64,000 nt of DNA from Clostridium bornimense (GCF_018917145.1 NZ_JAHLOD010000018.1:1-64000); one strand, 5' to 3'; numbered from the stretch's first letter, positions 42,988 to 52,014 are shown. Made by a program: numbers and translations. Notes: generated by a model not told the origin, from the letters alone.

Positions 42988-43977
42988 TTAATTTATTAGA
43001 ACTTTTTTATACTCATTTTCATTATTTATAACTATATTACCATGAGTGTCAATTGTAAATGAATTGCTAAAGTTAATAAAATCTATTAATTCACTTAAAA
43101 TCTTAACTTGATTATTATTAATAATTATTAATTGGTCAATTAATTCATCTAAATCTAATAATTCCATTGCAAAGTCTTCAGTACCTCTAATCTTATTACC
43201 TTTGCAATCTTCTAATAACATAGTACCAAAAAAGTCGTCTAATCCTTTATATCTCAATCCTCCTTTATGTTTTATAAAATTAGCCCATTTATTTACATTA
43301 GAATTCTCATTTTGACATTTAGATAAAAGCTTCCATAACTCCTTAAAATGAGGGATATCCTTGTTTTCTCCGTAAAATTCGCTTAAATATCTATAATCGC
43401 ATAATTTCAATATGCTTTCATAATTTAGATCTTCATTATAATTAGGATGTTTTTTATAAATACCAAAAGCAATAAAAATTATTTGCATAATAGAATCAAA
43501 AAAGTTATTATATCACATTATTGCATTATTTATTTTTATGCTTCTTAATAAAAATAATCCTGAATAACCACAGCCCCAATTAATGTTAAAATTATGTTCT
43601 AAAATAGTCATACCTTCAATTAATTGATATCTTCCATATGACAACATATTTTCAGCAGATTTAATTAACTGTGAAGCACAATAATAATCTTTATCTACAA
43701 CAAATAATTTATATTGTAATGGATAAATTTTTTTTTCAAATTGCTCCGATAGCTCTATATTATTAATTTTATTACAAATAAGATTTTCTAATTCATCATA
43801 AGAAAATCTATTTCCTTTATATTCTATATTACATTTTCTAATAAGTCTGTCAATATAAAAAATATCATTAGGATTTTCAAATTTGTCTGAAAATTCATTT
43901 ATTCTATAAGTACTTCCTTCATAAATTATTTTTAAATATAAATTTGATTCTATCTCTTTATGCAAAGTAAGTTTCAC
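42988..43977 (-). pseudogene. Hypothetical gene split by a single in-frame TGA
   Basis: Two frames, 43513-43977 (154 residues, GTG start after AGGTGG) and 42988-43488 (166 residues), are in the same phase. They are separated only by TGA and YNNFFDSI before the second Met. The joined protein of about 329 residues reads smoothly: LLRSIKINNAIM, stop, YNNFFDSIMQIIFIAFGIYK. I recognise no family. Position beside type I restriction genes and size suggest a defence-related cargo gene, inactivated by a nonsense mutation; both halves may still be made. Confidence 0.6.
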
Positions 43978-44137
43978 AAAATCACCACCTTATTACAATT
44001 TATCAATTATATTGAATTATAAGATATTATTGGTCTAATTTCAATATTATACACCTTCCTTTTTAATTCACAAATGTATACTTTTATGAACTATTAAAAA
44101 TATATCGAATTTTAGCACATTATTGTATACATATATA

Positions 44138-44159
44138 CTTTATGAACGTTCGCATAAAG
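44138..44159. promoter_or_regulatory. Inverted repeat before serine recombinase
   Basis: CTTTATG (44138-44144) and CATAAAG (44153-44159) flank AACGTTCG. It lies 70 bases upstream of the recombinase start and could be a res subsite or operator. Confidence 0.5.
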
Positions 44160-44228
44160 GTCTTTATATTTATGTCCATATTTGCTACAATATTAGTATC
44201 AAAAATGAAATTATGAGGTATTTTAACT

Positions 44229-44858
44229 ATGGCAACTTATGGATATCACAGAACAAGTACAACAGAGCAACATTTAGACAGGGGAATTAAGGAAATAACA
44301 GATTTTTGTAATTCTCACAATATAGCTTTAGAAAAAATTTACACTGATCAGAATACTGGTAAAAATTTTAATAGGCCAAGATACACAGTATTAAGAGATG
44401 ACATTTTAAGAAAAGGTGATACTTTAATCATCACTGAACTAGATAGACTAGGAAGAAATAAAAAAGATACACTAAAAGAGCTGCAGTTTTTTAAAGAGAA
44501 AGAAATTAGAGTTATGATCCTGGAGCTACCAACAACACTTCAAGATTTATCTAAATTAAATAACTCTATGGCAGAAATGATAATGGAAACTATAAATAAT
44601 ATGTTAATTGAACTTTATGCAACAATGGCACAAGCGGAAGTAGAAAAGAAAGAAAAAAGACAAAGGGAAGGAATTGAAGCAATGAAAGCACGAGGGGAAT
44701 GGGATAGATATGGTAGACCAAGGATACAATTACCTGAAAATTTTGATGAAGTTGTAGGGAGATGGAAAGCTGGTGAGATAACAGAAGTAAAAGCTATGAA
44801 GCTTACGGGACTTAAAAAAACTACTTTTTATAAAGTCGTAAAAAACAAAGAGTGCTAA
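44229..44858 (+). CDS. Serine recombinase (resolvase/invertase family)
   Basis: 209 residues. The N-terminal catalytic domain has Ser10 in YGYHRTSTTEQ, with TDQNTGKNFNRP and ITELDRLGRN carrying the conserved Arg residues. A long E helix (MAQAEVEKKEKRQREGIEAM) leads to a C-terminal HTH (ITEVKAMKLTGLKKTTFYKV). Intact resolvase/invertase for plasmid, transposon or phage DNA. Oriented opposite to its neighbours; probably the mark of a mobile unit carrying the restriction block or the RiPP cluster. Confidence 0.9.
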   Translation: MATYGYHRTSTTEQHLDRGIKEITDFCNSHNIALEKIYTDQNTGKNFNRPRYTVLRDDILRKGDTLIITELDRLGRNKKDTLKELQFFKEKEIRVMILELPTTLQDLSKLNNSMAEMIMETINNMLIELYATMAQAEVEKKEKRQREGIEAMKARGEWDRYGRPRIQLPENFDEVVGRWKAGEITEVKAMKLTGLKKTTFYKVVKNKEC

Positions 44859-45112
44859 GGAAAGAAAAATTTAATTTTTCTAGATACTGAATATTAATGG
44901 AATATAGTTAATCACGTTAGGGGTTGCCAAAATGTATTAACTTCATTATTTATAATGATATGAAAAGTTCTTTCCTTCACTTATATATAATAAGCTTTAT
45001 ATCTAACCTTTTATTAATAGATTAAACCATTCAATTGAGGAAAGGTTTATAGAGAACTATCAATAATGTATAAAGACAGAGTATCGGAATAAACCTATGG
45101 GTTTTACAACTG

Positions 45113-45140
45113 AAAAAAAATTGCACCCGTTTAAGGGTGC
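45113..45140 (-). terminator. Terminator of the RiPP operon
   Basis: GCACCC/GGGTGC (45123-45128/45135-45140) is followed on the minus strand by AATTTTTTTT. It lies 140 bases beyond the transporter stop. The rest of the 44859-45282 gap holds a repeated TATAGAGAACT sequence (near 45050 and 45224) and no gene. Confidence 0.7.
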
Positions 45141-45282
45141 TTAACATGTATATTTTTATTTATTATATTATAATCAAGATGCGAATGTTAAATCATGGTG
45201 TTTGCACATCTAAAATAATTGTTATAGAGAACTTTTTATACATTCGATTTTTATATTATTCAAGGAACGTAATATCATTTTT

Positions 45283-47019
45283 TTAATTACTTGATATAGT
45301 AAATAATGAGTAAAAGTACCCCTTATTATCAATAAGGTCCTTAAAGGTACCTTTCTCTTTTATACATCCATTTTTTAATGTAATAATTTCATCTGCTTGT
45401 TCAAGTATATTTTTATCAAGATCGTGTAAAATCAATACTCTAGTTATATCTTTGAGAGCTATAATAGATGACATTACGTAGAAGGATGTCTTTGCATCTA
45501 AGGAGGCGGTAATTTCGTCTGCAAGAATTACATTTGCATGTCTAATAAGACTTCGTGCTATTGAGATTCTTTGCTTTTCACCACCAGAAAGAAAACTACC
45601 ATTTTCACCACAGCGATAATCTATACCCCTTTGATTTACAAGGTCTGTGAGTCCAGATTGCTTTATCACGGTATCTATTTCATCTTTTGAAAAGTTTTGA
45701 TACATAGTTATATTGTTTAGTATGGAAGTATCAAAAATAACTGTTTCTTGCTGAATATAGGCGAATGATTTATATACCTCATCATCGCTAACATTTCTAA
45801 GATCTATACCATCATATAACACTTCTCCGGTATATGAATTAAGCATTTGCATTATCAATTTTAGAAGAGTACTTTTTCCACTTCCTGATGCTCCTACTAT
45901 AACATAACATTTACCTCTTTTGAGATCTAGGTTTATATTATTTAACGATATTTCAGTTGTATCTTTTGACAATTTATCTACATAACTATACGAAACATTT
46001 CTTAATTTAATAGAATCATTTAGTTTGACAAGCTTTCCTGATGCTTCCTGATTTTCTTCATTATCAAGTATGTTTCCAAGTTTATCTACTAGTGATAATG
46101 ATGCTTTTGCATCTGCAAGCATTGGTGGAAGATTTGTTACCGGATCAATAAGATAATTTATAAGTTGAGAAAAAGCAATAATTGTTCCTGCTGTTATCGT
46201 GTCATCATAAAAAGAAAATAGTACACATGCAAAAAGTATGCTAAATAGTGTTATGTATCCTGAAATTGCTGCAGTATAATTTACTTTTTCAAGTATCTTT
46301 TCTCTATTTTTCTGAGATTTTCTAACGTTTTCACATTGTTTGTGATGAATAATATTAAAGGCAGTTTCAGATTTAAAACTTTTTATTGTAGAAAATCCAC
46401 CAAATATATCTTTTAAAACAGCTATATATCCAGAGTTTTTTTCAGATAAGGAAACTTCAGCATTTGATAACTTTTTTCCGGACATAAGTGATGCTATAAG
46501 TGGGATAAGTGAAATAATTACTGCAATAATCGTAAGTTTAATATTATAACTTGCCATCATAACTATAGCACCAAAACAACATATTAAAATTTGGCTGATA
46601 ATTGGAATCATATCAAGATACTTTTCTTTTATAGAACTAATATCATTTACTAGTGCAGACATGTAAGTCGATGAGTTTTTCTTATGGAAACCTTGGATAT
46701 TTTTATTTAGAAATTCTGAAAACGCATAATTTCTGTATTGTGCTACTGCCTTTGTGCTAAATGAGGTTCTAAAATAATATGTACATATTCCAGAGAATAG
46801 TTCCATAAATATTATCGCAATACCTATCAAAAGTAAATGACTCCAATCACCTTTGGATGTTCCTGCAATAAGGTCTATTATTTGCTGCATAAGATAAGGT
46901 ACACACAAAATTGCCATGGAAAGAACAGTAGTGCCCATAATTGCCATAATCAAATTGAGTTTATTATTGTCATAAAATTTATTACGTAATATTCTTGCCT
47001 TTGATATTTGTTTTTTCAT
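45283..47019 (-). CDS. ABC exporter (fused permease-ATPase) of RiPP cluster
   Basis: 578 residues. Six membrane helices (20-310), then an ATPase with Walker A GASGSGKST, Q-loop FAYIQQETV, signature FLSGGEKQRIS, Walker B VILADEITASLD and the His switch in LILHDLD. No C39 peptidase domain is fused, so leader removal must be done elsewhere or not at all. It follows the radical-SAM gene by 24 bases and probably exports the modified peptide as a homodimer; it may also give self-protection. Confidence 0.9.
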   Translation of the reverse strand: MKKQISKARILRNKFYDNNKLNLIMAIMGTTVLSMAILCVPYLMQQIIDLIAGTSKGDWSHLLLIGIAIIFMELFSGICTYYFRTSFSTKAVAQYRNYAFSEFLNKNIQGFHKKNSSTYMSALVNDISSIKEKYLDMIPIISQILICCFGAIVMMASYNIKLTIIAVIISLIPLIASLMSGKKLSNAEVSLSEKNSGYIAVLKDIFGGFSTIKSFKSETAFNIIHHKQCENVRKSQKNREKILEKVNYTAAISGYITLFSILFACVLFSFYDDTITAGTIIAFSQLINYLIDPVTNLPPMLADAKASLSLVDKLGNILDNEENQEASGKLVKLNDSIKLRNVSYSYVDKLSKDTTEISLNNINLDLKRGKCYVIVGASGSGKSTLLKLIMQMLNSYTGEVLYDGIDLRNVSDDEVYKSFAYIQQETVIFDTSILNNITMYQNFSKDEIDTVIKQSGLTDLVNQRGIDYRCGENGSFLSGGEKQRISIARSLIRHANVILADEITASLDAKTSFYVMSSIIALKDITRVLILHDLDKNILEQADEIITLKNGCIKEKGTFKDLIDNKGYFYSLFTISSN

Positions 47020-47043
47020 AGTTAAATTCCTATAACCTTTCTT

Positions 47044-48438
47044 TTATAGAGTGTCAGATATTAAGTCTTTTCTGAGTTCATTTATTTTAGGATAAAATAT
47101 TTTATTTAAAAAGTCTTCAAAATATTCTTTTTCAATCTCACACTGTTTATTAAAGTTTATTCTAGCAGATTGTTCACAACCACCACCACAATATCCACCT
47201 ATTTTACATGTACTACATTTTTTATTATCTTTAAACGTTCTATTAGGTTTTTTATATTTTTTCAAATTTTCAAGTGAAAATTTGAATTCTGAAAGTTCTT
47301 TTCGTCCCACAGTATATGTACATCTAAAGGTATCTAAATCAGAATCAACATAAAAGACATTTTCATATGGTGCAACAGCCCAACAATAATTACCAAGTCC
47401 CTTTAATTCATTTTGCCTATAACTAAGTCCTATCTTATTACACAATTCATATGGTGCTCTTATAAATGAAGCAAATACATGTTCAGGAATTTCACCTAAT
47501 TCTCCTAATTTTTTTAGTATATCTGCTTCGCTAAGTATATCTTTATAGTTGGTTTCGTAAAATCTATCATCAACTCTTCCTATGACAAAGGAGAACTTTT
47601 CGTTATTCAAAAAACCTTCTTGTTCATAAAAGTTTATCATTTCACCAATTTGATTTATATTATGTTTATCAATATTTGCTGCTATGCTTACTTTTACACC
47701 ATTGTCTATAAGTAATTTTGTATTTTCTAATATTGAATTTGTGTGTTTATTTGCTATATTTTTATTTATTTCACACCTAGTTGCTTCATTATCAAAAATA
47801 CTATCTACTGTCGTAAATATGTGCATATTTAAACCACGATATATTACAAGTTCCTTTAGATAATATCCTAAAAAAGCTCCATTTGTTGTTATGCCCACAC
47901 TAATTTCATTTTCAAAGCAGAAGTCAAATATTTTTATTATATCATCATGATTTTCGGGTAATAATGGTTCTCCTCCAAATAATTCTATAGATATTCCTTC
48001 ACTTTTATGTTCATTTTTATATTCAATAATTGTATTTAGAATATAATCTAAATTTTCCTTTGTAATCTTGTTTTTTCTCAACTTATCATTATGTTGTTGA
48101 TAACAATAGGTGCATTTAAAATTACATGCATAGCTTAATGCTATAACAAAACTTGTAGATTTACTTCTATTATTAAAGAATTTATCTAAGCTAATATCAC
48201 ACTCAGTAATATTAGACTTATATTCTAAAGCTTCTCCTATAATTTTCGGATATTTACCACAACCATTCCAATCTGACTGATTAAGCAAGATACATTTATT
48301 GGTATATGAATTTATAACACATATCTTCTCTCCTAAAGGTTTTATAATCAAGTGATCTAGTGAAGATAAATACATATCAGGTTTGTCGTCTATTTCTATT
48401 ACGTTTAACTTTCCATTTGAAATTTCTTCAATTAACAT
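47044..48438 (-). CDS. Radical SAM/SPASM peptide-maturation enzyme
   Basis: 464 residues. An N-terminal region of about 95 residues, probably a peptide-binding (RRE-like) wing, precedes the radical SAM core with Cys105, Cys109 and Cys112 (CNFKCTYC). FGGEPLL is the SAM-binding GGEP motif. The C-terminal SPASM domain has Cys352, Cys373, Cys408, Cys411, Cys417, Cys421 and Cys433, enough for two auxiliary Fe-S clusters. It should install a C-S or C-C crosslink in the small peptide encoded upstream. AGGAGG five bases before ATG. Confidence 0.9.
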   Translation of the reverse strand: MLIEEISNGKLNVIEIDDKPDMYLSSLDHLIIKPLGEKICVINSYTNKCILLNQSDWNGCGKYPKIIGEALEYKSNITECDISLDKFFNNRSKSTSFVIALSYACNFKCTYCYQQHNDKLRKNKITKENLDYILNTIIEYKNEHKSEGISIELFGGEPLLPENHDDIIKIFDFCFENEISVGITTNGAFLGYYLKELVIYRGLNMHIFTTVDSIFDNEATRCEINKNIANKHTNSILENTKLLIDNGVKVSIAANIDKHNINQIGEMINFYEQEGFLNNEKFSFVIGRVDDRFYETNYKDILSEADILKKLGELGEIPEHVFASFIRAPYELCNKIGLSYRQNELKGLGNYCWAVAPYENVFYVDSDLDTFRCTYTVGRKELSEFKFSLENLKKYKKPNRTFKDNKKCSTCKIGGYCGGGCEQSARINFNKQCEIEKEYFEDFLNKIFYPKINELRKDLISDTL

Positions 48439-48479
48439 TATTTCCTCCTCAGTATTTTTAGAATCTATTATATTATGAT

Positions 48480-48504
48480 GGATTTCCTTAAGTTAAGGAA
48501 ATCC
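48480..48504. promoter_or_regulatory. 25-bp perfect palindrome before the radical-SAM gene
   Basis: GGATTTCCTTAA (48480-48491) and TTAAGGAAATCC (48493-48504) flank one central base. It lies 42 bases upstream of the maturase start in the 377-base gap after the precursor gene. It may be an operator or an RNA processing hairpin; no regulator gene is adjacent. Confidence 0.6.
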
Positions 48505-48766
48505 AATAAATAGGCTATTATAAAATGCTCATAAAATAATTATTATAAAATATATAAATGTGATTTAACAACAAGATAAACATTATTTTTATATAAGAAA
48601 TTAGTATTATATGTATGGATAGTAGTATTAATATTTGTTATATAGATAATAATTTAATAGATTCATTTTAATAATTTAGCTTAACTAATAAATTTATATT
48701 GTAGTAATAAGGCATTATATAAAATATTATGATATTTTATCATAATATATTGATAAATTCATTTTT

Positions 48767-48801
48767 AATAAGGAGGCGAAAAACTTTTCTACCTCCTTAT
48801 T
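48767..48801. terminator. Hairpin between precursor and maturase genes
   Basis: AATAAGGAGG (48767-48776) pairs perfectly with CCTCCTTATT (48792-48801), 15 bases after the precursor stop. On the minus strand there is no T run, so it may only stabilise or partly terminate the precursor transcript. On the plus strand seven T follow. Confidence 0.6.
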
Positions 48802-48815
48802 TTTTTCAAGATATA

Positions 48816-48932
48816 CTATAGTGTTGTAACATATCTACGACTACATGGTGTAGCTACATTTGATTTAGCAGATGCTGAATCGATTTTTTTCATTTTTTCC
48901 ATTTCTTTTTTTGTTAAATTTAATTTTGTCAT
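48816..48932 (-). CDS. RiPP precursor peptide, 38 residues
   Basis: ATG 48930-48932 lies six bases after AAGGAG. The leader MTKLNLTKKEMEKMKKI is amphipathic and Lys-rich, as in peptides bound by maturation enzymes. The probable core SASAKSNVAT is followed by PCSRRYVTTL, with a single Cys at position 30. There is no Gly-Gly site. It precedes the radical-SAM and ABC-exporter genes on the same strand. Possible modifications are a thioether from Cys30 or a crosslink involving Tyr34 and the adjacent Arg residues. I recognise no known precursor family. Confidence 0.8.
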   Translation of the reverse strand: MTKLNLTKKEMEKMKKIDSASAKSNVATPCSRRYVTTL

Positions 48933-49447
48933 AATCTTCTCCTTGCTTTGCATGCCCTAATTATGAAATAATAAACTATTTATGTTTATTATTTTTAATT
49001 TATATTAATAGAATAACTACTATAGTTTTTGAAAAAATAACTTTTTTGCAATTTTAACTATGCAGAAATACTATAAGTAGAAGTTTAGGTATGCAATTAT
49101 AATTTCTACTTTAAAATAATACCATGTTTTTTTATGTAAGTAAATATAAAATTTGATAAAATTATATATATTTTTCAAAAAAATATTATTTTGTTAAAAT
49201 ACACAAAATAATAAAATAATAGCTTTTTTAACCATTTATTTCAATGTAACGATTAAATCGACAAAACATATTTTATGTTTTTACATATTAACTGTGATTT
49301 AAAGCATTAAAAGTAAGTGATTATTAAATTTAATTAATAATTTTGTATAAGTTACACATAATATGCAATATAGTATATTACATATAAAAAAATAAAGATC
49401 CACTAATAGTGGACCTCCATTATTATAAGAATTTTTATGAAAATACA
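48933..49447. other. AT-rich upstream region of the RiPP precursor
   Basis: No gene was seen in 515 bases. AAGTAGAA/TTCTACTT (49075-49082/49104-49111) forms a hairpin about 145 bases upstream of the precursor start and encloses TATGCAATTATAA, related to TATGCAGAAATAC just before it. TCCACTA-A-TAGTGGA (49399-49413), followed on the minus strand by a T-rich run, is the terminator of the gene at 49448. The precursor promoter must lie here. Confidence 0.5.
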
Positions 49448-50032
49448 TTAATTAATTATTTCCTTTTTCCCTTTAAATATTCTACTCCAAAACTTTTCTT
49501 TCTCTTTTTCTTTTATCTCAATATCAACTTTTCTACGTTCCTCTAATTTTTCTTTAAGTTCTAAGAGCTTCTTATCAACTTCTTCAAAATGAGTTTCCAT
49601 AGAAAGCTTCCTTATTTCCTTATCTTGTTCCTGCTTTAAAAGTACCTGGCTATTTTCTATTAATTTTTGTAGATTTTGAATCTGTTCATCTTTAGCTTTC
49701 ATTTGATCATCTTTGGTCTTTAACTGTAGATCCTTTTCCTTGATTTGTTCTATAACAGTATTAATTAAGTTTTGATTTAACTCACTTAAATTACTTAAAT
49801 CATCGTTATCTTCAACGATAGAGCCATTAATACTCACTTTAATATCTTCTAAATTTTCATTTCTTTTAACATTTAAGTCATCCTTAATTAACTTAAATAA
49901 CTTCTCTGTAACATACTTCTTTCCTTGCTTCACTACCACTTCATCTTGGAACTTTTTTAACTTCGAATATATTGTTACTTTACTAACACCTAATTCTGTA
50001 GCTACTTCTTCTACTGTATACATACTCCCCAC
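49448..50032 (-). CDS. HTH coiled-coil protein (DUF536-like, plasmid-associated type)
   Basis: 194 residues. An N-terminal MerR-like HTH (MYTVEEVATELGVSKVTIYS), an acidic linker (65-85), then a long coiled coil (85-175) with heptads of Lys/Glu/Gln and a basic tail (FWSRIFKGKK). Such proteins accompany replication genes on Firmicute plasmids and may bind DNA near origins. No replication gene is adjacent here. Possibly left from plasmid integration; alternatively a regulator of the nearby RiPP genes. Confidence 0.7.
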   Translation of the reverse strand: MGSMYTVEEVATELGVSKVTIYSKLKKFQDEVVVKQGKKYVTEKLFKLIKDDLNVKRNENLEDIKVSINGSIVEDNDDLSNLSELNQNLINTVIEQIKEKDLQLKTKDDQMKAKDEQIQNLQKLIENSQVLLKQEQDKEIRKLSMETHFEEVDKKLLELKEKLEERRKVDIEIKEKEKEKFWSRIFKGKKEIIN

Positions 50033-50149
50033 CTACTTTTTAATTTAAATCTATACTTTAATTATTCTTTATTTTCCATTAATTTCCTTTTTATATATAA
50101 AACATTCTTTTATTAGATTTGTATTACTGTGTATTACATTACAAATACA

Positions 50150-50985
50150 TAATTAAAAGGAAAGTTTGGACAAGATGTTCTTAAAACTCCATATACTCAA
50201 AAGCATATCTATCTCAAGCTGCTTGTCCAAACTGTATCAGAAATTCATCTCTGTAGGTCTATAATAGGGCTGTTTCTTATTTCATTTGCTGAAGCTAGGG
50301 GTATTCCTTTTAAGACAAATCAAATAGAAACATCCAAGGAAGCTTTTCCTCCGCTTACCGCAATAGCAGAGCTTTTAAGTAAGGCTTTGTAGGTCCTGCT
50401 ATTGCCGAAAGCTACAGAAAAGCAAATAAAAAATATAGTACTTACAATTTTTCTAATGATATTTTTGATTATTTTCTTATAAGTATATTTTCTTATTTAT
50501 ATATAAATATATTTATATAATTTCTTATAATTAATATTTTTTATAAATATATAATTATACAAATAAATAATTAAATTTATGTATTTATAAGTTTATATAT
50601 TTTTATATTAAGTTATTAATTGATACTATTACTATATACCTATATTCTAAAGGACACCTTCTTTTGCTGCTATTCCCACCACCCTAAAAAGTACATGCTG
50701 ATTAGCTAGTATATGTAAGAATAAATAGGTTTTCCGGCAAGCTCCAACCCTATTTATCCTAACATCTACACACAACAGCTTGTCCTTTATAAGGGTACCC
50801 GGTGGAGCAGGTTTCTTAGGCAGTGCTCTCTAGAGTGCTGTCCACCTATATACAATCCAAGTGTCCACCCACTAAGGATTCTATATAGGTGGACATATAT
50901 GAAATGATAGACAAGCCTATTCTTATATATTTCTTATTTAACATGATCTTATTTTCTTCATAATAGGGGCTTGTCTATCATAAAA
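50150..50985 (-). ncRNA. Candidate large structured RNA, about 830 nt
   Basis: A stretch with no gene but many long perfect stems: ATGATAGACAAGCC/GGCTTGTCTATCAT (50904-50917/50968-50981), GTCCACCTATATA/TATATAGGTGGAC (50840-50852/50882-50894), GAATAAATAGG/CCTATTTATC (near 50719 and 50749), GCAATAGCAG/CTGCTATTGC (50360-50369/50396-50405) and AGTTTGGACAAG/CTTGTCCAAACT (50163-50174/50222-50233). Several parts are more GC-rich than the window. I choose the minus strand because the last hairpin is followed there by TTTCCTTTT, as in the copy at 25826. Size and complexity recall ROOL, GOLLD or OLE RNAs; no class can be assigned. Confidence 0.5.
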
Positions 50986-51029
50986 AATCCTTCGATACAT
51001 TTTGAGCACAAAATTTAACGAAGGATTTT
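50984..51029. terminator. Bidirectional terminator
   Basis: AAAATCCTTCG (50984-50994) pairs perfectly with CGAAGGATTTT (51019-51029). It ends the transposase remnant on the minus strand and would also stop plus-strand transcription. Confidence 0.8.
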
Positions 51030-51042
51030 TATTTATATAGTT

Positions 51043-51594
51043 CTATTCTAATATTTCTTTTACCTTTTCTTCAGATATTTCACATATCTTTGCAATGTTA
51101 CTTATGGATTGGCCTTTATTAGCAAGTTTAAATACCTTTTTTGTAAGATGAATCCCTTCATCTTTTCCTTTTTCTTCTAAATATTTTTCTCTTATCTCAT
51201 CAACACCCATTTTAATAACACCTCCTGCATTATCTTTAATTTCCTTAAACTTATCAGATAAATTGTCATCTTGTATTAAAAATAAATATTCTAAAAAATA
51301 TGTTAATGCTTTTCTTTGATCTATTGTTTTTACTTTATTGTAATTAACTAGCTCATTAAATAGTTCTACCTTTGCTAAGAATATATCATTATCATTTGCA
51401 TCAGTATATAATAACCTTTTTGCAATTTTAAAAACTAGTTTTAATGGATTATCATCATTAATATTATTTAAATCTAATTCTTCTACATCCATTGTTCTAA
51501 AATTATATACTAAAATATCATCATCTAAATCTGGAATCTTATACACATATCCTTTATCCTTACCAGCAGAACCTTTATAAGTATTTCTATTTAT
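51043..51594 (-). pseudogene. Rpn/PD-(D/E)XK transposase family, N-terminus lost
   Basis: An open frame from 51594 without a proper start; the first possible GTG is inside (51546). The remaining part (RNTYKGSAGKDKGYVYKIPD, then KALTYFLEYLFLIQDDNLSD, then EKGKDEGIHLTKKVFKLANK) is the C-terminal half of Rpn-like recombination-promoting nucleases, ending with a small HTH-like segment (ISNIAKICEISEEKVKEIL). The N-terminal nuclease is gone, so it is inactive. Confidence 0.65.
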
Positions 51595-51810
51595 CTATAA
51601 ATTTAATGATATTATATCATACAGAAATATTACTTTTAATATATAAATTAAGTCTTCTTAAATATTGTTTTAAGCTCAAAAAATGAATTGCTAGATTTAC
51701 GACCTTTAGAATATTTCTTAAAGAATATAATTAGTTTACATTTCATAAATAAGATTATGTTAACTAATATGATATTAAAACTTTTTCTCGCACATAAGTT
51801 AAATAAAATC

Positions 51811-51823
51811 TTACGTCACGTAA
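51811..51823. repeat. ACGT palindrome, copy 6
   Basis: TTACGTCACGTAA centred at 51817, beside the transposase remnant. Confidence 0.8.
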
Positions 51824-51852
51824 CTTTTAATTTTTATATTAAGAAGAATTCT

Positions 51853-52002
51853 ATGAAAGAAACAAGAAATCTAAATATAATCTTTTGTCAAAATGGAAAA
51901 AGTACTAGACAAAAAGAAAATAACAGGCATTTTCAGCCTGTTATTGGTAAGATTTATTGTATGAAATGCGACACAATACTAATTAAAAAGAATAAATCTT
52001 AA
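51853..52002 (+). CDS. Doubtful 49-residue protein
   Basis: MKETRNLNIIFCQNGKSTRQ, ending GKIYCMKCDTILIKKNKS, basic with a CxxC pair. Its DNA contains a perfect hairpin AATAACAGGC/GCCTGTTATT, so it may instead be a non-coding stretch. Only a weak AAGAAG site is visible. Low confidence. Confidence 0.3.
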   Translation: MKETRNLNIIFCQNGKSTRQKENNRHFQPVIGKIYCMKCDTILIKKNKS

Positions 52003-52014
52003 TTATTTTTCTTT

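Noticed and set aside
43513-43515. In-frame TGA as selenocysteine codon
   Set aside because: No hairpin of SECIS type was seen after it, and neighbouring genes show the same kind of break with TAG and TAA.
44141-44153. Possible second SOS box near GAACGTTC
   Set aside because: LexA boxes need four bases between GAAC and GTTC; here the halves abut.
45050-45235. Repeated TATAGAGAACT as transposon ends
   Set aside because: Only two imperfect copies with no transposase between them and no target duplication.
48960-49440. CRISPR-like repetition in the AT-rich region
   Set aside because: Short related words occur, but there is no regular repeat-spacer spacing and no cas gene in the window.
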